A DNA stretch of 64,000 nucleotides. Origin: DATFVA01 sp963815785. Lineage in GTDB: Bacteria; Bacteroidota; Ignavibacteria; Ignavibacteriales; Ignavibacteriaceae. Below the pieces are notes generated by a model. The model worked only from the letters and a program-made list of their open reading frames with translations. It searched no databases and had not been told where the DNA came from. A program made the position numbers and the translations under genes. This document shows positions 9,181 through 17,971 of this stretch, one piece after another; positions within the stretch are counted from its first letter, which is position 1, and every line of letters begins with the position of its first letter. Location of the stretch: assembly GCA_963815785.1 (NCBI GenBank), contig CAWFHZ010000022.1, positions 1 to 64,000 on the forward strand, written 5' to 3'.

Positions 9181-10008
9181 ATGAAAAAGAGAATAGCGAT
9201 AATTAAATCTGGTATTGTTTTTTCATTAGTCATGTTTCTGCTGATATTAACGGGCTGTTCTTCATCTGGATATCAAAGTAACTCGAATGAAACAACACAG
9301 GCAGGTTATAACCTGGACGATTTAAACAATTATGGTGAATGGGTTAATGTAAATGGCTTTGGAAATGCCTGGCGTCCATACGCTGTTTCCGATTGGATGC
9401 CTTTTGATAATGGGCACTGGGCTTATGCTGATGGCGAGTGGACCTGGATTTCTTATGAACCATTTGGCTGGATTGTTTACCATTACGGAAACTGGTATGA
9501 TGATCCTTTTTACGGATGGGTATGGATTCCTTCAAATGATCCCTGGTCACCAGCAAGAGTAATGTGGATTAATTACGATGATTACGTTGGTTGGGCACCG
9601 CTGCCACCGGCGGGTGTCAGTTATGGAAAACCATGGGAAGAAGATGAGCATCATCCCTGGCATGTTGTAAGGCATAAAGATTTTACTGAAGATAATGTTC
9701 GTGAATACAGAGTCGTTGATCCGGTTAGAAATGAAACTGGCGGAAGGGATGTGTTGAATAAACCTCCTGATAGAGAACAAATTGAAAAGTCATCCGGTGG
9801 AACAATTGAAAATATAAAAATAGGTCGCCAAACAATAAATTTACCTGAAAGACAAATAAACAAAATGGATTTACCTCCCCAGGAAAAGACAAGAGTGGAT
9901 CAAAATTCATCGAGAGTAAAAACCGAGGTTCTTATTCCTAAAGATGAATTTAAGAAAAGGCAAAATGATACAAGTAGAGAATCAAAAGATAATAATCGTA
10001 AAAAGTAA
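9181..10008 (+). CDS. DUF6600-like tryptophan-rich lipoprotein
   Basis: A lipoprotein signal (LLILTGCSSS, lipid-bearing Cys at about residue 26) precedes a Trp/Tyr-rich domain at residues 45-165. Repeated blocks such as YGEWVNVNGFGNAWRP, GHWAYADGEWTWISYEPFG, YHYGNWYDDPFYGWVWIP and YVGWAPLPPAG match the WxxY-type DUF6600/YXWGXW protein family of Bacteroidota and Proteobacteria. The last 100 residues are polar, charged and probably disordered. The function is unknown; an envelope location is inferred from the lipobox. It stands alone, about 480 bp ahead of the efflux operon. Confidence 0.8.
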   Translation: MKKRIAIIKSGIVFSLVMFLLILTGCSSSGYQSNSNETTQAGYNLDDLNNYGEWVNVNGFGNAWRPYAVSDWMPFDNGHWAYADGEWTWISYEPFGWIVYHYGNWYDDPFYGWVWIPSNDPWSPARVMWINYDDYVGWAPLPPAGVSYGKPWEEDEHHPWHVVRHKDFTEDNVREYRVVDPVRNETGGRDVLNKPPDREQIEKSSGGTIENIKIGRQTINLPERQINKMDLPPQEKTRVDQNSSRVKTEVLIPKDEFKKRQNDTSRESKDNNRKK

Positions 10009-10231
10009 GTTTAATTCTGACCTCCGTCAATGGCATTGCTGCATTGATAAGTCATTTATGAATTAATATCTGACATTCTTTATTCTAATACCCGGAAGAA
10101 CTATTTGTTCTCCCGGTTAGATTATGGAATCAAAAATTCCAGGAAAATTGTTTGTGGTGTTTATTTAAACTATATAAAAAAGATCTGTGTCTAATTTCGG
10201 TTATAAGACTTTATTTTATAAGGAATCGAAA

Positions 10232-10439
10232 ATGAAAATCAAATTGGTCTTGCTTGCAGCTGCTTTTTTTATCCTGAACTATAGTTCAAATGCAGAGGGC
10301 AAGGTTCAGGAAAATTATGGATAGCTGGAACCATGAAATTCTGCAGGTGCTTGATGACAAACAAAAAACTCAATTCAATAAAATCCTTGAACATAGAAAA
10401 AACCACCGGCAGGGAAATTCAAAAAATAAAAATCAATAA
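10232..10439 (+). pseudogene. Remnant of a small Spy/CpxP-like periplasmic protein
   Basis: A 30-codon frame at 10232-10324 encodes a signal peptide (MKIKLVLLAAAFFILNYSSN) and stops. A second frame starting at ATG 10317 and ending at 10439 encodes WNHEILQVLDDKQKTQFNKI, which looks like the C-terminal helix of Spy/CpxP-type (LTXXQ) periplasmic proteins. The expected central helices are missing, so the gene appears to have an internal deletion and a frame change. It directly precedes a MacA-type efflux operon, a common place for such stress-response proteins. The family call rests on a short match. Confidence 0.5.
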
Positions 10440-10485
10440 TCTGAAATGATTTACAAAGTCAACTAATTCCGTTTGAGAAATCTAA

Positions 10486-11772
10486 ATGAAAAAGAAAATA
10501 TTAATACCGGGTTCATTAATAATTATCGCAGTGATAGTTATTTATTTTGTTTTTTTTAACAGCAGTAGTGCAGATACAAATAAATTTATTTTTGCGAAGG
10601 TTACCCGTGGTGATTTGAGTACTACAATTACCAGCACCGGTACTCTCCAGGCTGTAACTACAGTGGATGTAGGCACACAGGTTTCCGGAAAAATAGATAG
10701 ACTGCTGGTAGACTTTAACGACAATGTTAAAAGGGGACAGCTGCTGGCTGTTCTTGATACTACTAACCTTTCGCTTCAGGTCAACAATGCAGTAACCGGT
10801 TTGGAGAAAGCCCAGGCTCAGTATGATATTTCAAAAGCTACTTTTGAAAGAGATCAGTCATTATACGACAAACAGTTTATGTCTGAACTTGATTTCATTA
10901 CCTCAAAATCGAATTACTTAACTGCTAAGGCGAACTTAATTTCTGCTCAAACTTCACTTCAACAAGCGAAAACAAATTTAGGATATGCATTTATATATTC
11001 TCCCATAAAAGGAAAAATTATTAATAGGAATGTGGAAGCCGGGCAAACAGTGGCTGCAAGTCTCTCTGCACCAACTTTGTTTACAATTGCGGAAGACCTT
11101 TCAAAAATGCAAATTCTTGCCGACGTTGATGAAAGTGATATAGGGCAGATAAAAGTCGGGCAGGAAACTAAGTTTACCGTACAGGCTTATCCCGATAAAG
11201 AATTCACGGGAAAAGTTGTTCAGATACGATTGGGTTCTACTGTGGTTTCAAATGTTGTGAATTATACGGTTGTGGTAAATGCGGATAATAATGACGGGCT
11301 CCTACTTCCCGGAATGACCACTACAATTGATTTTTATGTTGACCAGCGAAATAATGTATTAATGATTCCGAATGCCGCATTAAGATTCCAACCAACTGAG
11401 CAGATGATATCGGATTACACTGCCAGGATGCAAAAAGAAACGAGTAAAATGCCGGACAGCTTAAAACAAAAATTTCAATCTTTTGGAAGCCGGGGAGGAA
11501 CAAAAAACCGGACAGGCGGAAGTGGTAATTCAGGAAATAAAACCAGCGGCACGTTCTGGTATATTGATGAAAACGGAAATCCAGCGATGGGTTACGTCAG
11601 CCTGGGACTCAGCGATGGTAAATTTACTGAGATAATCAGAAGCAGGGTATTAAAAGACAGCACAAATGTGATCACTGGTTTGGAAACGGCTGGTGATACT
11701 AAAACCACACAAAACCCTAATATCTTAAATCCGGCTCAGAATATGTCGCGTGGTATGAGAAGAGGACTTTAA
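10486..11772 (+). CDS. Efflux RND/ABC periplasmic adaptor subunit, MacA-like (HlyD family)
   Basis: This is the membrane fusion protein of a tripartite efflux pump, joining the inner-membrane ABC transporter to the outer-membrane channel. A signal anchor (residues 5-24) is followed by the first half of the lipoyl domain (TVDVGTQVSGKIDRLLVDFN), an alpha-hairpin (about 95-165), the second lipoyl half (YIYSPIKGKIINRNVEAGQ) and the beta-barrel (MQILADVDESDIGQIKVGQ). The C-terminal 130 residues carry a Gly/Ser/Asn-rich insertion before the membrane-proximal domain. The stop codon overlaps the ATG of the ATPase by one base, so translation is coupled. Confidence 0.9.
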   Translation: MKKKILIPGSLIIIAVIVIYFVFFNSSSADTNKFIFAKVTRGDLSTTITSTGTLQAVTTVDVGTQVSGKIDRLLVDFNDNVKRGQLLAVLDTTNLSLQVNNAVTGLEKAQAQYDISKATFERDQSLYDKQFMSELDFITSKSNYLTAKANLISAQTSLQQAKTNLGYAFIYSPIKGKIINRNVEAGQTVAASLSAPTLFTIAEDLSKMQILADVDESDIGQIKVGQETKFTVQAYPDKEFTGKVVQIRLGSTVVSNVVNYTVVVNADNNDGLLLPGMTTTIDFYVDQRNNVLMIPNAALRFQPTEQMISDYTARMQKETSKMPDSLKQKFQSFGSRGGTKNRTGGSGNSGNKTSGTFWYIDENGNPAMGYVSLGLSDGKFTEIIRSRVLKDSTNVITGLETAGDTKTTQNPNILNPAQNMSRGMRRGL

Positions 11773-12536
11773 TGGAATCATCTGCGAAAAAGAATATTAT
11801 CAAAATAGTCGGGTTAACGAAAACATACACCGTAGGTGAAGTTGAAGTTCATGCACTTAGATCTGTAGATCTGAAAATTAATGAAGGTGAGTTTGTTGCA
11901 ATTATGGGTTCTTCCGGTTCCGGCAAATCAACTTTGATGAATTTGATAGGATGTCTTGACAGTCCAACAAGCGGTGAGTACTATCTTGATGGAGTAAATA
12001 CCGGAACACTTTCAAAAAATGACTATGCTAAAATCAGGAATCAGAAAATAGGTTTCGTTTTCCAGGGATTTAATCTTCTAGCAAGAACAAGCGCAGTTGA
12101 AAATGTTGAATTACCTTTGATGTATGACCGGTATGAGAGAATAAAAAATCCTGCTAAAAAGGCGATTGAAGTTTTGGAAAGAGTTGGATTGGGGGACAGA
12201 CTTGAACATGAACCTAACCAGCTATCCGGCGGACAGCAGCAAAGGGTAGCAATTGCAAGAGCACTGGTAAATGAACCTTCACTGATTCTGGCGGATGAAC
12301 CAACCGGGAATCTCGATAGTAAAATGTCGGTTGAGGTTTTTAGTCTCTTTCAAAAATTAAACGACGAGGGAATAACAATTGTCCTCGTAACTCACGAAAG
12401 AGATTTTGCCAAATTTGCAAAAAGGATTGTTGAACTTAAAGACGGAAGAGTAATCCGCGATACCATGATTAAGGATCGTCTGATAGCTGCAGAAGAATTA
12501 AAAAAAATTGAAGAAACGGTTGATGAAGAAAATTAA
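11772..12536 (+). CDS. MacB/LolD-type ABC transporter ATP-binding protein
   Basis: This is the nucleotide-binding subunit of the efflux transporter. It shows Walker A GSSGSGKST (residues 46-54), the Q-loop FVFQGFNLL, the signature LSGGQQQRVAIARAL (151-165), Walker B LILADEPTGNLD (171-182) and the H-loop His208. The length (254 residues) is that of a stand-alone ATPase, with the permease encoded separately next to it rather than fused as in E. coli MacB. It starts within the stop codon of the adaptor gene and is followed after 9 bp by the permease. Confidence 0.95.
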   Translation: MESSAKKNIIKIVGLTKTYTVGEVEVHALRSVDLKINEGEFVAIMGSSGSGKSTLMNLIGCLDSPTSGEYYLDGVNTGTLSKNDYAKIRNQKIGFVFQGFNLLARTSAVENVELPLMYDRYERIKNPAKKAIEVLERVGLGDRLEHEPNQLSGGQQQRVAIARALVNEPSLILADEPTGNLDSKMSVEVFSLFQKLNDEGITIVLVTHERDFAKFAKRIVELKDGRVIRDTMIKDRLIAAEELKKIEETVDEEN

Positions 12537-12545
12537 AGGCTGTAA

Positions 12546-13763
12546 ATGCATGTAAAAAATCTTTTAAAAGTTGCACTTAAGAGCATATTAAAATCAAGAA
12601 TGAGAAGTCTGCTCACTGCTCTTGGAATTATCATTGGAGTTGCGGCAGTTGTTGTAATGGTTGCAATTGGTGATGGTGCCCAGATCCAGGTAGAGCAGCA
12701 GATATCCTCTCTCGGCTCAAATTTGATAATAATTTTTCCGGGCTCAACTTCATCGGGCGGAATCAGAATGGGTGCGGGAAGTATAAATCGTTTTACGATG
12801 GAAGATGTAAAAAGAATCCAGGATGAAGCAACCCTGATAAAAGCTGTCTCTCCGATTGTAAGAACCGGCGGTCAGGTAATCGGCGGTGTAGGAAACTGGA
12901 GCACACAAATTCAGGGTGTTGCGACTAATTTTCTTGATATAAGAGACTGGCCTTTAGCATCCGGTGATTTTTTTACTGACAAGGATATGATTTCCAGAGC
13001 TAAAGTTGCTGTGCTCGGGCAAACTGTTGTTAAACAGCTTTTCCCCGGTGAAGATCCGATTGGTCAGCAGATAAGAATACGTAATGTACCTTTCCGGGTT
13101 ATTGGTGTTCTATCAGCAAAAGGACAAAGTGCAATGGGTACAGATCAGGATGATATCATTTTTGCACCGGCAACAACTGTGCTCGACAGGTTAGTTGGGG
13201 GGATATATATCAATTATATTCAGGCAAGTGCAATTTCCACAGACCAGATTGATGCTGCACAACAACAGCTTACAACAATAATGCGCGAGGCACATCATAT
13301 TAATCCGGGTGAGGATGATGATTTTACCGTAAGAAACCAGGCAGAAATAACACAAGCGGCAACACAGACATCAAAAATTTTAACAATACTTTTAGCATCT
13401 GTAGCCGGTGTGTCTCTAATTGTAGGAGGTATCGGTATTATGAATATCATGCTTGTATCGGTTACCGAAAGAACAAGAGAAATAGGAATTCGTTTATCCG
13501 TAGGTGCAAGAACATCTGATGTTCTTACCCAGTTTTTAACTGAAGCGATTGTTTTGAGTCTCGCGGGCGGATTAATCGGAGTTCTACTTTCATTCGGAGT
13601 GGTTTTTATTCTGAATGATTATACAGGAATGATGGCAGTTATTAATCCCCAGATAATTTTAATTGCTGTAAGTTTCTCAGGCATAATCGGAGTCTTCTTT
13701 GGCTTTTATCCGGCAAGAAAAGCGGCAAATCTTAATCCGATTGATGCATTGCGTTACGAGTAA
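12546..13763 (+). CDS. MacB/FtsX-type ABC transporter permease
   Basis: The membrane subunit has the MacB-FtsX layout. One N-terminal helix (RSLLTALGIIIGVAAVVVMV) is followed by a large periplasmic MacB_PCD domain (about 45-260) and three C-terminal helices (about 275-300, 330-355 and 365-385). The conserved cytoplasmic block TERTREIGIRLSVGAR lies before the third helix. The end (PARKAANLNPIDALRYE) is typical of the family, so the protein is complete. Together with the adaptor, ATPase and TolC-like gene it should form a mechanotransmission exporter; the substrate cannot be told from sequence. Confidence 0.95.
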   Translation: MHVKNLLKVALKSILKSRMRSLLTALGIIIGVAAVVVMVAIGDGAQIQVEQQISSLGSNLIIIFPGSTSSGGIRMGAGSINRFTMEDVKRIQDEATLIKAVSPIVRTGGQVIGGVGNWSTQIQGVATNFLDIRDWPLASGDFFTDKDMISRAKVAVLGQTVVKQLFPGEDPIGQQIRIRNVPFRVIGVLSAKGQSAMGTDQDDIIFAPATTVLDRLVGGIYINYIQASAISTDQIDAAQQQLTTIMREAHHINPGEDDDFTVRNQAEITQAATQTSKILTILLASVAGVSLIVGGIGIMNIMLVSVTERTREIGIRLSVGARTSDVLTQFLTEAIVLSLAGGLIGVLLSFGVVFILNDYTGMMAVINPQIILIAVSFSGIIGVFFGFYPARKAANLNPIDALRYE

Positions 13764-13775
13764 TCTTAATAATAA

Positions 13776-15113
13776 ATGAAACAAAAAATGAAAAAGACAT
13801 TTTATCTTATACTTATTACAATATCATTTTGTTTAGCTGAAAATTCTTATGCTCAACAAAATATTTCTCTGAATGATGCAATAACAATGGCGCTGAACCA
13901 TAATACTAATGTGGTTAAAAGTGCAAACTCAATTAGCAGTTATGAATCTAATGTAAAGAGTGCTTACGGAAATCTTCTTCCTAATCTTAATCTTGGAGGA
14001 GGATTCGGCTGGCAGAGGATTACCGATAAAGGAGGCACACAGCAAGTTGATTATTTCGGAAATCTTCAGACGATTGGCGCCTCACAGGTAGATTCGAGAA
14101 GCTGGTCAGTCTCAGCCGGTGGAAGTGTTACACTCTTTGATGGTCTTTCAAACATTGCATCAATTAATCAGAGCAAGAATGATCTTCAGTCAGCAAGGTT
14201 TAGCCTTGGGAAATTAAAACAGGATATAATACTCCAGACTGTAAATTTATATATGCAGATCATCAGCAATCAAAAACTTCTGAATTTTCAGAAGGAAGAT
14301 TTAAATTATAACGAGGGTTTGCTTGATCGGGTTAAGCAGATGTTCGATCTTAAAATGGTTTCTGTAAGCGATGTGTATTCACAGGAAGCTCAAACTGCAA
14401 ATTCACAGGTAGCATATCTTCAGGTGAAAAATAACCTGGCGAAATCCAAAATAAATTTATTAACATATCTTTCAATGGATCCGTCGAAGGACTATCAGTT
14501 TGATTCTACCGCCGTAGAAATAAATGACACTTCGCTGACAAATAGGAATGCTGAAAATCTATATGAGATTGCTTTTAAAAACAGGCAGGATTATCAAAGC
14601 ATGAAGTTTCAGCAGGAGAGTGTTCAAAACCAATTAACCATTGCACACGGCGGGCTTTTTCCAAAATTGTCTGCAAATTATGGATTTTCATCTAATGCTG
14701 TTCAGCCTTCTGAATTGTTTAACAGAAAAGTTTATAGCCTGGGACTTTCGTTAAATGTTCCGATCTTCTCAAACTGGAATACAGAGAGTTCTATTCAGTC
14801 TGCAGAAGTCCAGGTAGAAAATACAAATGAAGATTTAAAAGCTCTTGAGCTTAACATCAGAAGCCAGGTTAAAAGTGCAAGCCTGGATTTACAAACTTCA
14901 AAAGAACAGCTTGAGGCTTCAGACAAAGCATTAACTGCTTCGAAGGAAAGCTGGAAAATAAAAAAGGAAACGTACACGCTGGGATCAGCAACTTATCTTG
15001 ATTTACAGCTGGCTTACAATAATTACCTCCAGGCAGAATACAATAAAGTTGATAATGAATACAAATATTTATTAGCACAGTACACCCTTCTGAATGCAAT
15101 CGGAAAAGAATAA
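13776..15113 (+). CDS. TolC family outer membrane channel protein
   Basis: A signal peptide (KKTFYLILITISFCLAENSYA) is followed by two repeats of the outer-membrane-efflux (OEP) fold. The N-terminal repeat contains ISLNDAITMALNHNTNV and the second repeat begins near TNRNAENLYEIAFKNR. The long Gln/Ser-rich helices characteristic of TolC and a final LDLQLAYNNYLQAEYN block are visible. At 445 residues it is of normal length. It lies 12 bp after the permease gene and completes the export operon. A second ATG four codons in (13788) is an alternative start. Confidence 0.92.
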   Translation: MKQKMKKTFYLILITISFCLAENSYAQQNISLNDAITMALNHNTNVVKSANSISSYESNVKSAYGNLLPNLNLGGGFGWQRITDKGGTQQVDYFGNLQTIGASQVDSRSWSVSAGGSVTLFDGLSNIASINQSKNDLQSARFSLGKLKQDIILQTVNLYMQIISNQKLLNFQKEDLNYNEGLLDRVKQMFDLKMVSVSDVYSQEAQTANSQVAYLQVKNNLAKSKINLLTYLSMDPSKDYQFDSTAVEINDTSLTNRNAENLYEIAFKNRQDYQSMKFQQESVQNQLTIAHGGLFPKLSANYGFSSNAVQPSELFNRKVYSLGLSLNVPIFSNWNTESSIQSAEVQVENTNEDLKALELNIRSQVKSASLDLQTSKEQLEASDKALTASKESWKIKKETYTLGSATYLDLQLAYNNYLQAEYNKVDNEYKYLLAQYTLLNAIGKE

Positions 15114-15264
15114 GATAAAGATTCCCGGCTGATTTCAATCTTCATTAGACTGCTTTATTTAAATTCAGGGAAACGTGAACCCCGATGATTGCTTTTAATC
15201 ATTTCTTCAATGAATAAAGTTTCCTATCTTCTGAATCAGAATAAATACAAAGAGATTATATTCC

Positions 15265-16068
15265 ATGAAAAAATTAAAATTTTACCTGATAACAATCGTA
15301 TTCTTTTCTTTCATTTTTGTTTCTTGCAGTTCAGTGCCGATTACCGGAAGGAAACAGCTCCAGCTTATTCCGGAAAGCCAGATGCTTTCAATGAGTTTCA
15401 GTCAGTATGATCAGTTTTTAAAAGAACACCAGGAAAGCAATAATACTCAGCAGGTTGCAATGGTTAAACAGGTTGGCGGCAGAATTGCTAATGCTGTGGA
15501 ACAATACTTAAGAGAAAATAAACTTGCTGATGAAGTAAAGAATTATAAATGGGAATACCATCTTGTTGTTGATTCAGAAGTTAATGCGTGGTGCATGCCC
15601 GGCGGCAAAATTGTTGTCTACACAGGGATTCTGCCAATTACTAAAAATGAAAACGGACTTGCGGTTGTATTGGCGCATGAAATTGCACACGCCGTTGCAC
15701 ATCACGGTGATGAAAGAATGAGCCAGGCATTGATAACACAATTAGGAGGTGTAGCTCTTTCCCAGGCTTTGCAGGATAAGCCACAACTTACACAACAGCT
15801 CTGGATGACAGCTTACGGTGTGGGCGCCGAATTAGGTGTATTACTTCCATTCAGCCGTACACAGGAAAGTGAAGCAGATCATCTCGGATTAATTTTTATG
15901 GCAATGGCTGGTTACGACCCGCATGGTGCACTTGAATTCTGGCAGAGAATGCAGAACCTGAGTAAAGGGTCCCCGCCTGTATTCTTAAGCGATCACCCTG
16001 CAAACCAGACCAGGATAAATGATATTAATGCTGAAATGTCCGAGGCAATGAAATATTATAAGAAGTGA
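15265..16068 (+). CDS. M48 family zinc metalloprotease lipoprotein (BepA/LoiP-like)
   Basis: A lipobox (FIFVSC, lipidated Cys21) is followed by the conserved N-terminal sequence PITGRKQLQLIPE of envelope M48 proteases. The catalytic motif HEIAHAVAHH places zinc ligands at His138 and His142 with catalytic Glu139, and ESEADHLGL (201-209) supplies the third ligand. A C-terminal segment with SDHPANQTRINDI is also typical. These proteases degrade or mature misassembled envelope proteins. The 267-residue form lacks the TPR domain of BepA, like E. coli LoiP. It is a single gene 150 bp after the efflux operon. Confidence 0.93.
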   Translation: MKKLKFYLITIVFFSFIFVSCSSVPITGRKQLQLIPESQMLSMSFSQYDQFLKEHQESNNTQQVAMVKQVGGRIANAVEQYLRENKLADEVKNYKWEYHLVVDSEVNAWCMPGGKIVVYTGILPITKNENGLAVVLAHEIAHAVAHHGDERMSQALITQLGGVALSQALQDKPQLTQQLWMTAYGVGAELGVLLPFSRTQESEADHLGLIFMAMAGYDPHGALEFWQRMQNLSKGSPPVFLSDHPANQTRINDINAEMSEAMKYYKK

Positions 16069-16086
16069 TATTCTTAAAGAGATAGT

Positions 16087-16124
16087 CCAGATGTAAAATC
16101 TGGAAAATTTTTCCGAAAAATTTT
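16087..16124 (+). terminator. Possible terminator after the M48 protease gene
   Basis: CCAGAT at 16087-16092 pairs with ATCTGG at 16098-16103, followed by AAAATTTTT and a second A/T hairpin (16104-16124). The structure is weak in G+C but well placed 18 bp after the stop codon. Confidence 0.45.
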
Positions 16125-16164
16125 ACTTTTAATAATTATTATTTTAATAATTGGAGGAGGGGAG

Positions 16165-16812
16165 ATGCCTTTTACTATTAAAGAATTTCTGGGAGTTTTT
16201 AAATCCTATAACAATTCAATCTGGCCATTCCAGATTATCTTGTTCATATCGACACTATTTATACTCTATTCCGCACTTAAGAAGAAAAATTATAGCAGTA
16301 TTGTAATTAGCACTATGCTTATATTTTATTGGTTATGGATAGGTGTTGTATATGATATTATTTTCTTCTCGGCTATTAATCCTGCTGCGTATTTTTTCGG
16401 GGGCATATTTATTCTGCAGGCTTTACTGTTTGTTAAAGCGGGAATTATTGATAAAAAATTAGAGTTCGAATTTAGGAATGATGTAAACGGATATATCGGC
16501 GGATTTATAATTTTCTATGCATTAATTATTTATCCGTTGCTTGGTATTTACCTCGGCCATACTTATCCTGAAAATCCTACCTTTGGTCTGCCGTGTCCAA
16601 CAACTATATTCACATTTGGGATTTTACTCTGGGCCGGAAAAAAAAGTCCGATCTATATCATTATCATTCCTGTAATCTGGGCTGTAATTGGATTTACCGC
16701 CGCTTTAAAACTGGGCATAAAGGAAGATACAGGATTATTAATCGCGGGTCTACTAACTACAGCTTTAATTGTAAGAGATAAAGTAGTCGAAAGAAAAAAT
16801 AAGATGACTTAA
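16165..16812 (+). CDS. DUF6064 family multi-spanning membrane protein
   Basis: Almost the whole 215-residue chain is hydrophobic, with about seven transmembrane helices (residues 22-40, 46-62, 70-92, 110-130, 140-158, 165-185 and 188-205). The opening MPFTIKEFLGVFKSYNNSIWP and the central NPTFGLPCPTTIFTFGIL block match the DUF6064 family. The cysteine in GLPCPT is conserved in the family, whose function is unknown. A strong ribosome binding site (GGAGGAGGGGAG) precedes the ATG. It stands alone and converges on the deaminase gene. Confidence 0.85.
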   Translation: MPFTIKEFLGVFKSYNNSIWPFQIILFISTLFILYSALKKKNYSSIVISTMLIFYWLWIGVVYDIIFFSAINPAAYFFGGIFILQALLFVKAGIIDKKLEFEFRNDVNGYIGGFIIFYALIIYPLLGIYLGHTYPENPTFGLPCPTTIFTFGILLWAGKKSPIYIIIIPVIWAVIGFTAALKLGIKEDTGLLIAGLLTTALIVRDKVVERKNKMT

Positions 16813-16940
16813 AACTATTCAAAATTCTGTTTTGTAGTCCAATTGTGATAATTCATCTTTAATAATTATTTTTTTTTGCCGCTGTGTGTGTTCCGCAGGT
16901 ATTTTTTTCAGATATGCTGTAACTTAATCAACAAAATAAA

Positions 16941-17378
16941 TTATTCGCCGATGTCCTCATTCCACAGGTCGGGAAATTTTTCAATAAAACTTTCCATCAG
17001 CAGCCGGCATTCGCTGTTATCAATAACTGTTACTTCTACCCCGCGGGATATTATATATTCTTCCGGACCCTTAAATGTTTTGTTTTCACCAACAACCACT
17101 TTCGGAATTCCGTAAAGTAAAATTGCGCCGCTGCACATATCACAGGGAGATAAAGTTGAATAAAGAGTTGCCCGGCGGTAATCTGAGGCTTTAATTCTTC
17201 CGGCATTTTCAAGGCAATCCATTTCAGCGTGAAGAACAGCGCTTCCTTTTTGCACACGCCTGTTATGCCCGCGTGCAACTATTCTGCCGTCAATAACCAG
17301 CACTGAACCGATTGGTATTCCGCCTTCTGCAAATCCAGTTTTTGCTTCTTCAATTGCGGCTTCCAAAAATTTATCCAT
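16941..17378 (-). CDS. Cytosine deaminase, yeast Fcy1-like zinc enzyme
   Basis: This small zinc deaminase would convert cytosine to uracil in pyrimidine salvage. The motifs are HAE (His50, Glu52 proton shuttle) and PCDMC (Cys79, Cys82), the zinc ligands of the CDA fold. Beyond these, several blocks resemble yeast cytosine deaminase: EGGIPIGSVLV, GRGHNRRVQKGSA-like positions, LSPCDMCSGAILLYGIPKV, VVGENKTFKG, and an end resembling its WFEDIGE (here LWNEDIGE). The 145-residue length also fits. Bacterial cytosine deaminase CodA is an unrelated amidohydrolase, so this is the fungal-type enzyme. A tRNA adenosine deaminase is the alternative, but the C-terminus favours cytosine deaminase. Confidence 0.85.
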   Translation of the reverse strand: MDKFLEAAIEEAKTGFAEGGIPIGSVLVIDGRIVARGHNRRVQKGSAVLHAEMDCLENAGRIKASDYRRATLYSTLSPCDMCSGAILLYGIPKVVVGENKTFKGPEEYIISRGVEVTVIDNSECRLLMESFIEKFPDLWNEDIGE

Positions 17379-17451
17379 AAGAATTTACCAGTTAATATTA
17401 TTTCCGCTATGATTTATAAATATGTTTTTACAGATCGTGTTGGCTGCTATT

Positions 17452-17775
17452 TTATTTCTGAGCGGGCATCTGCATTAACTCTGAGACCTCAAGCGATCCG
17501 CCAACCTCAAGGAATGGGCAGCTTTTGGCAATTGAAAGAGCTGCTTCCATTGAATCAACTTCTATTATTGTAAAGCCGGACATTAATGTTTTGCTGCCGC
17601 TTGTAACAGAACCATCTGAATTTACCGTGCTGGTATTCTTAAACGGATTGGCAGGGCTAACTGCTGAAGTTCCAAGTGAAGCTAACCAGGTCATATATTT
17701 TGACATATTCTGCTTACCCTCTTCCGGGCTTGAAGGTTTATTACCACCGAGATATGAGAGAATATATTGAGGCAT
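17452..17775 (-). CDS. YCII-related (DGPF-type) domain protein
   Basis: This 107-residue protein has the ferredoxin-like fold pattern of YCII-related proteins. It starts MPQYILSYLGG, has a central KYMTWLASLGTS block, a short hairpin with SDGSVTSGSK, and a second half FTIIEVDSMEAALSIAKSCPFLEVGGSLEVSEL in which the helix and strand follow the family's usual PF..GG.vEV ending. Such proteins are small dimeric proteins of unclear enzymatic role, often near ECF sigma factors; none is seen here. It follows the deaminase on the same strand in transcription order upstream by 73 bp, so the two may be co-transcribed. Confidence 0.85.
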   Translation of the reverse strand: MPQYILSYLGGNKPSSPEEGKQNMSKYMTWLASLGTSAVSPANPFKNTSTVNSDGSVTSGSKTLMSGFTIIEVDSMEAALSIAKSCPFLEVGGSLEVSELMQMPAQK

Positions 17776-17971
17776 AAGAGTTATTCCTTTTCTGTGAATT
17801 AAAATTTAATATACTATAAAAAAGTATAAATGGCAGATGGGAAAAGGTAATTGGCTTTTTCGAAGGACACCTTTTGAGAAGAGTGGCGTAGGTGTTATTC
17901 CTATTTAATCTTTAAAATAAAATTCTGGAATAATTACTTTTGAATTATTTAAGCAAAGTCATTTTTCTTGT

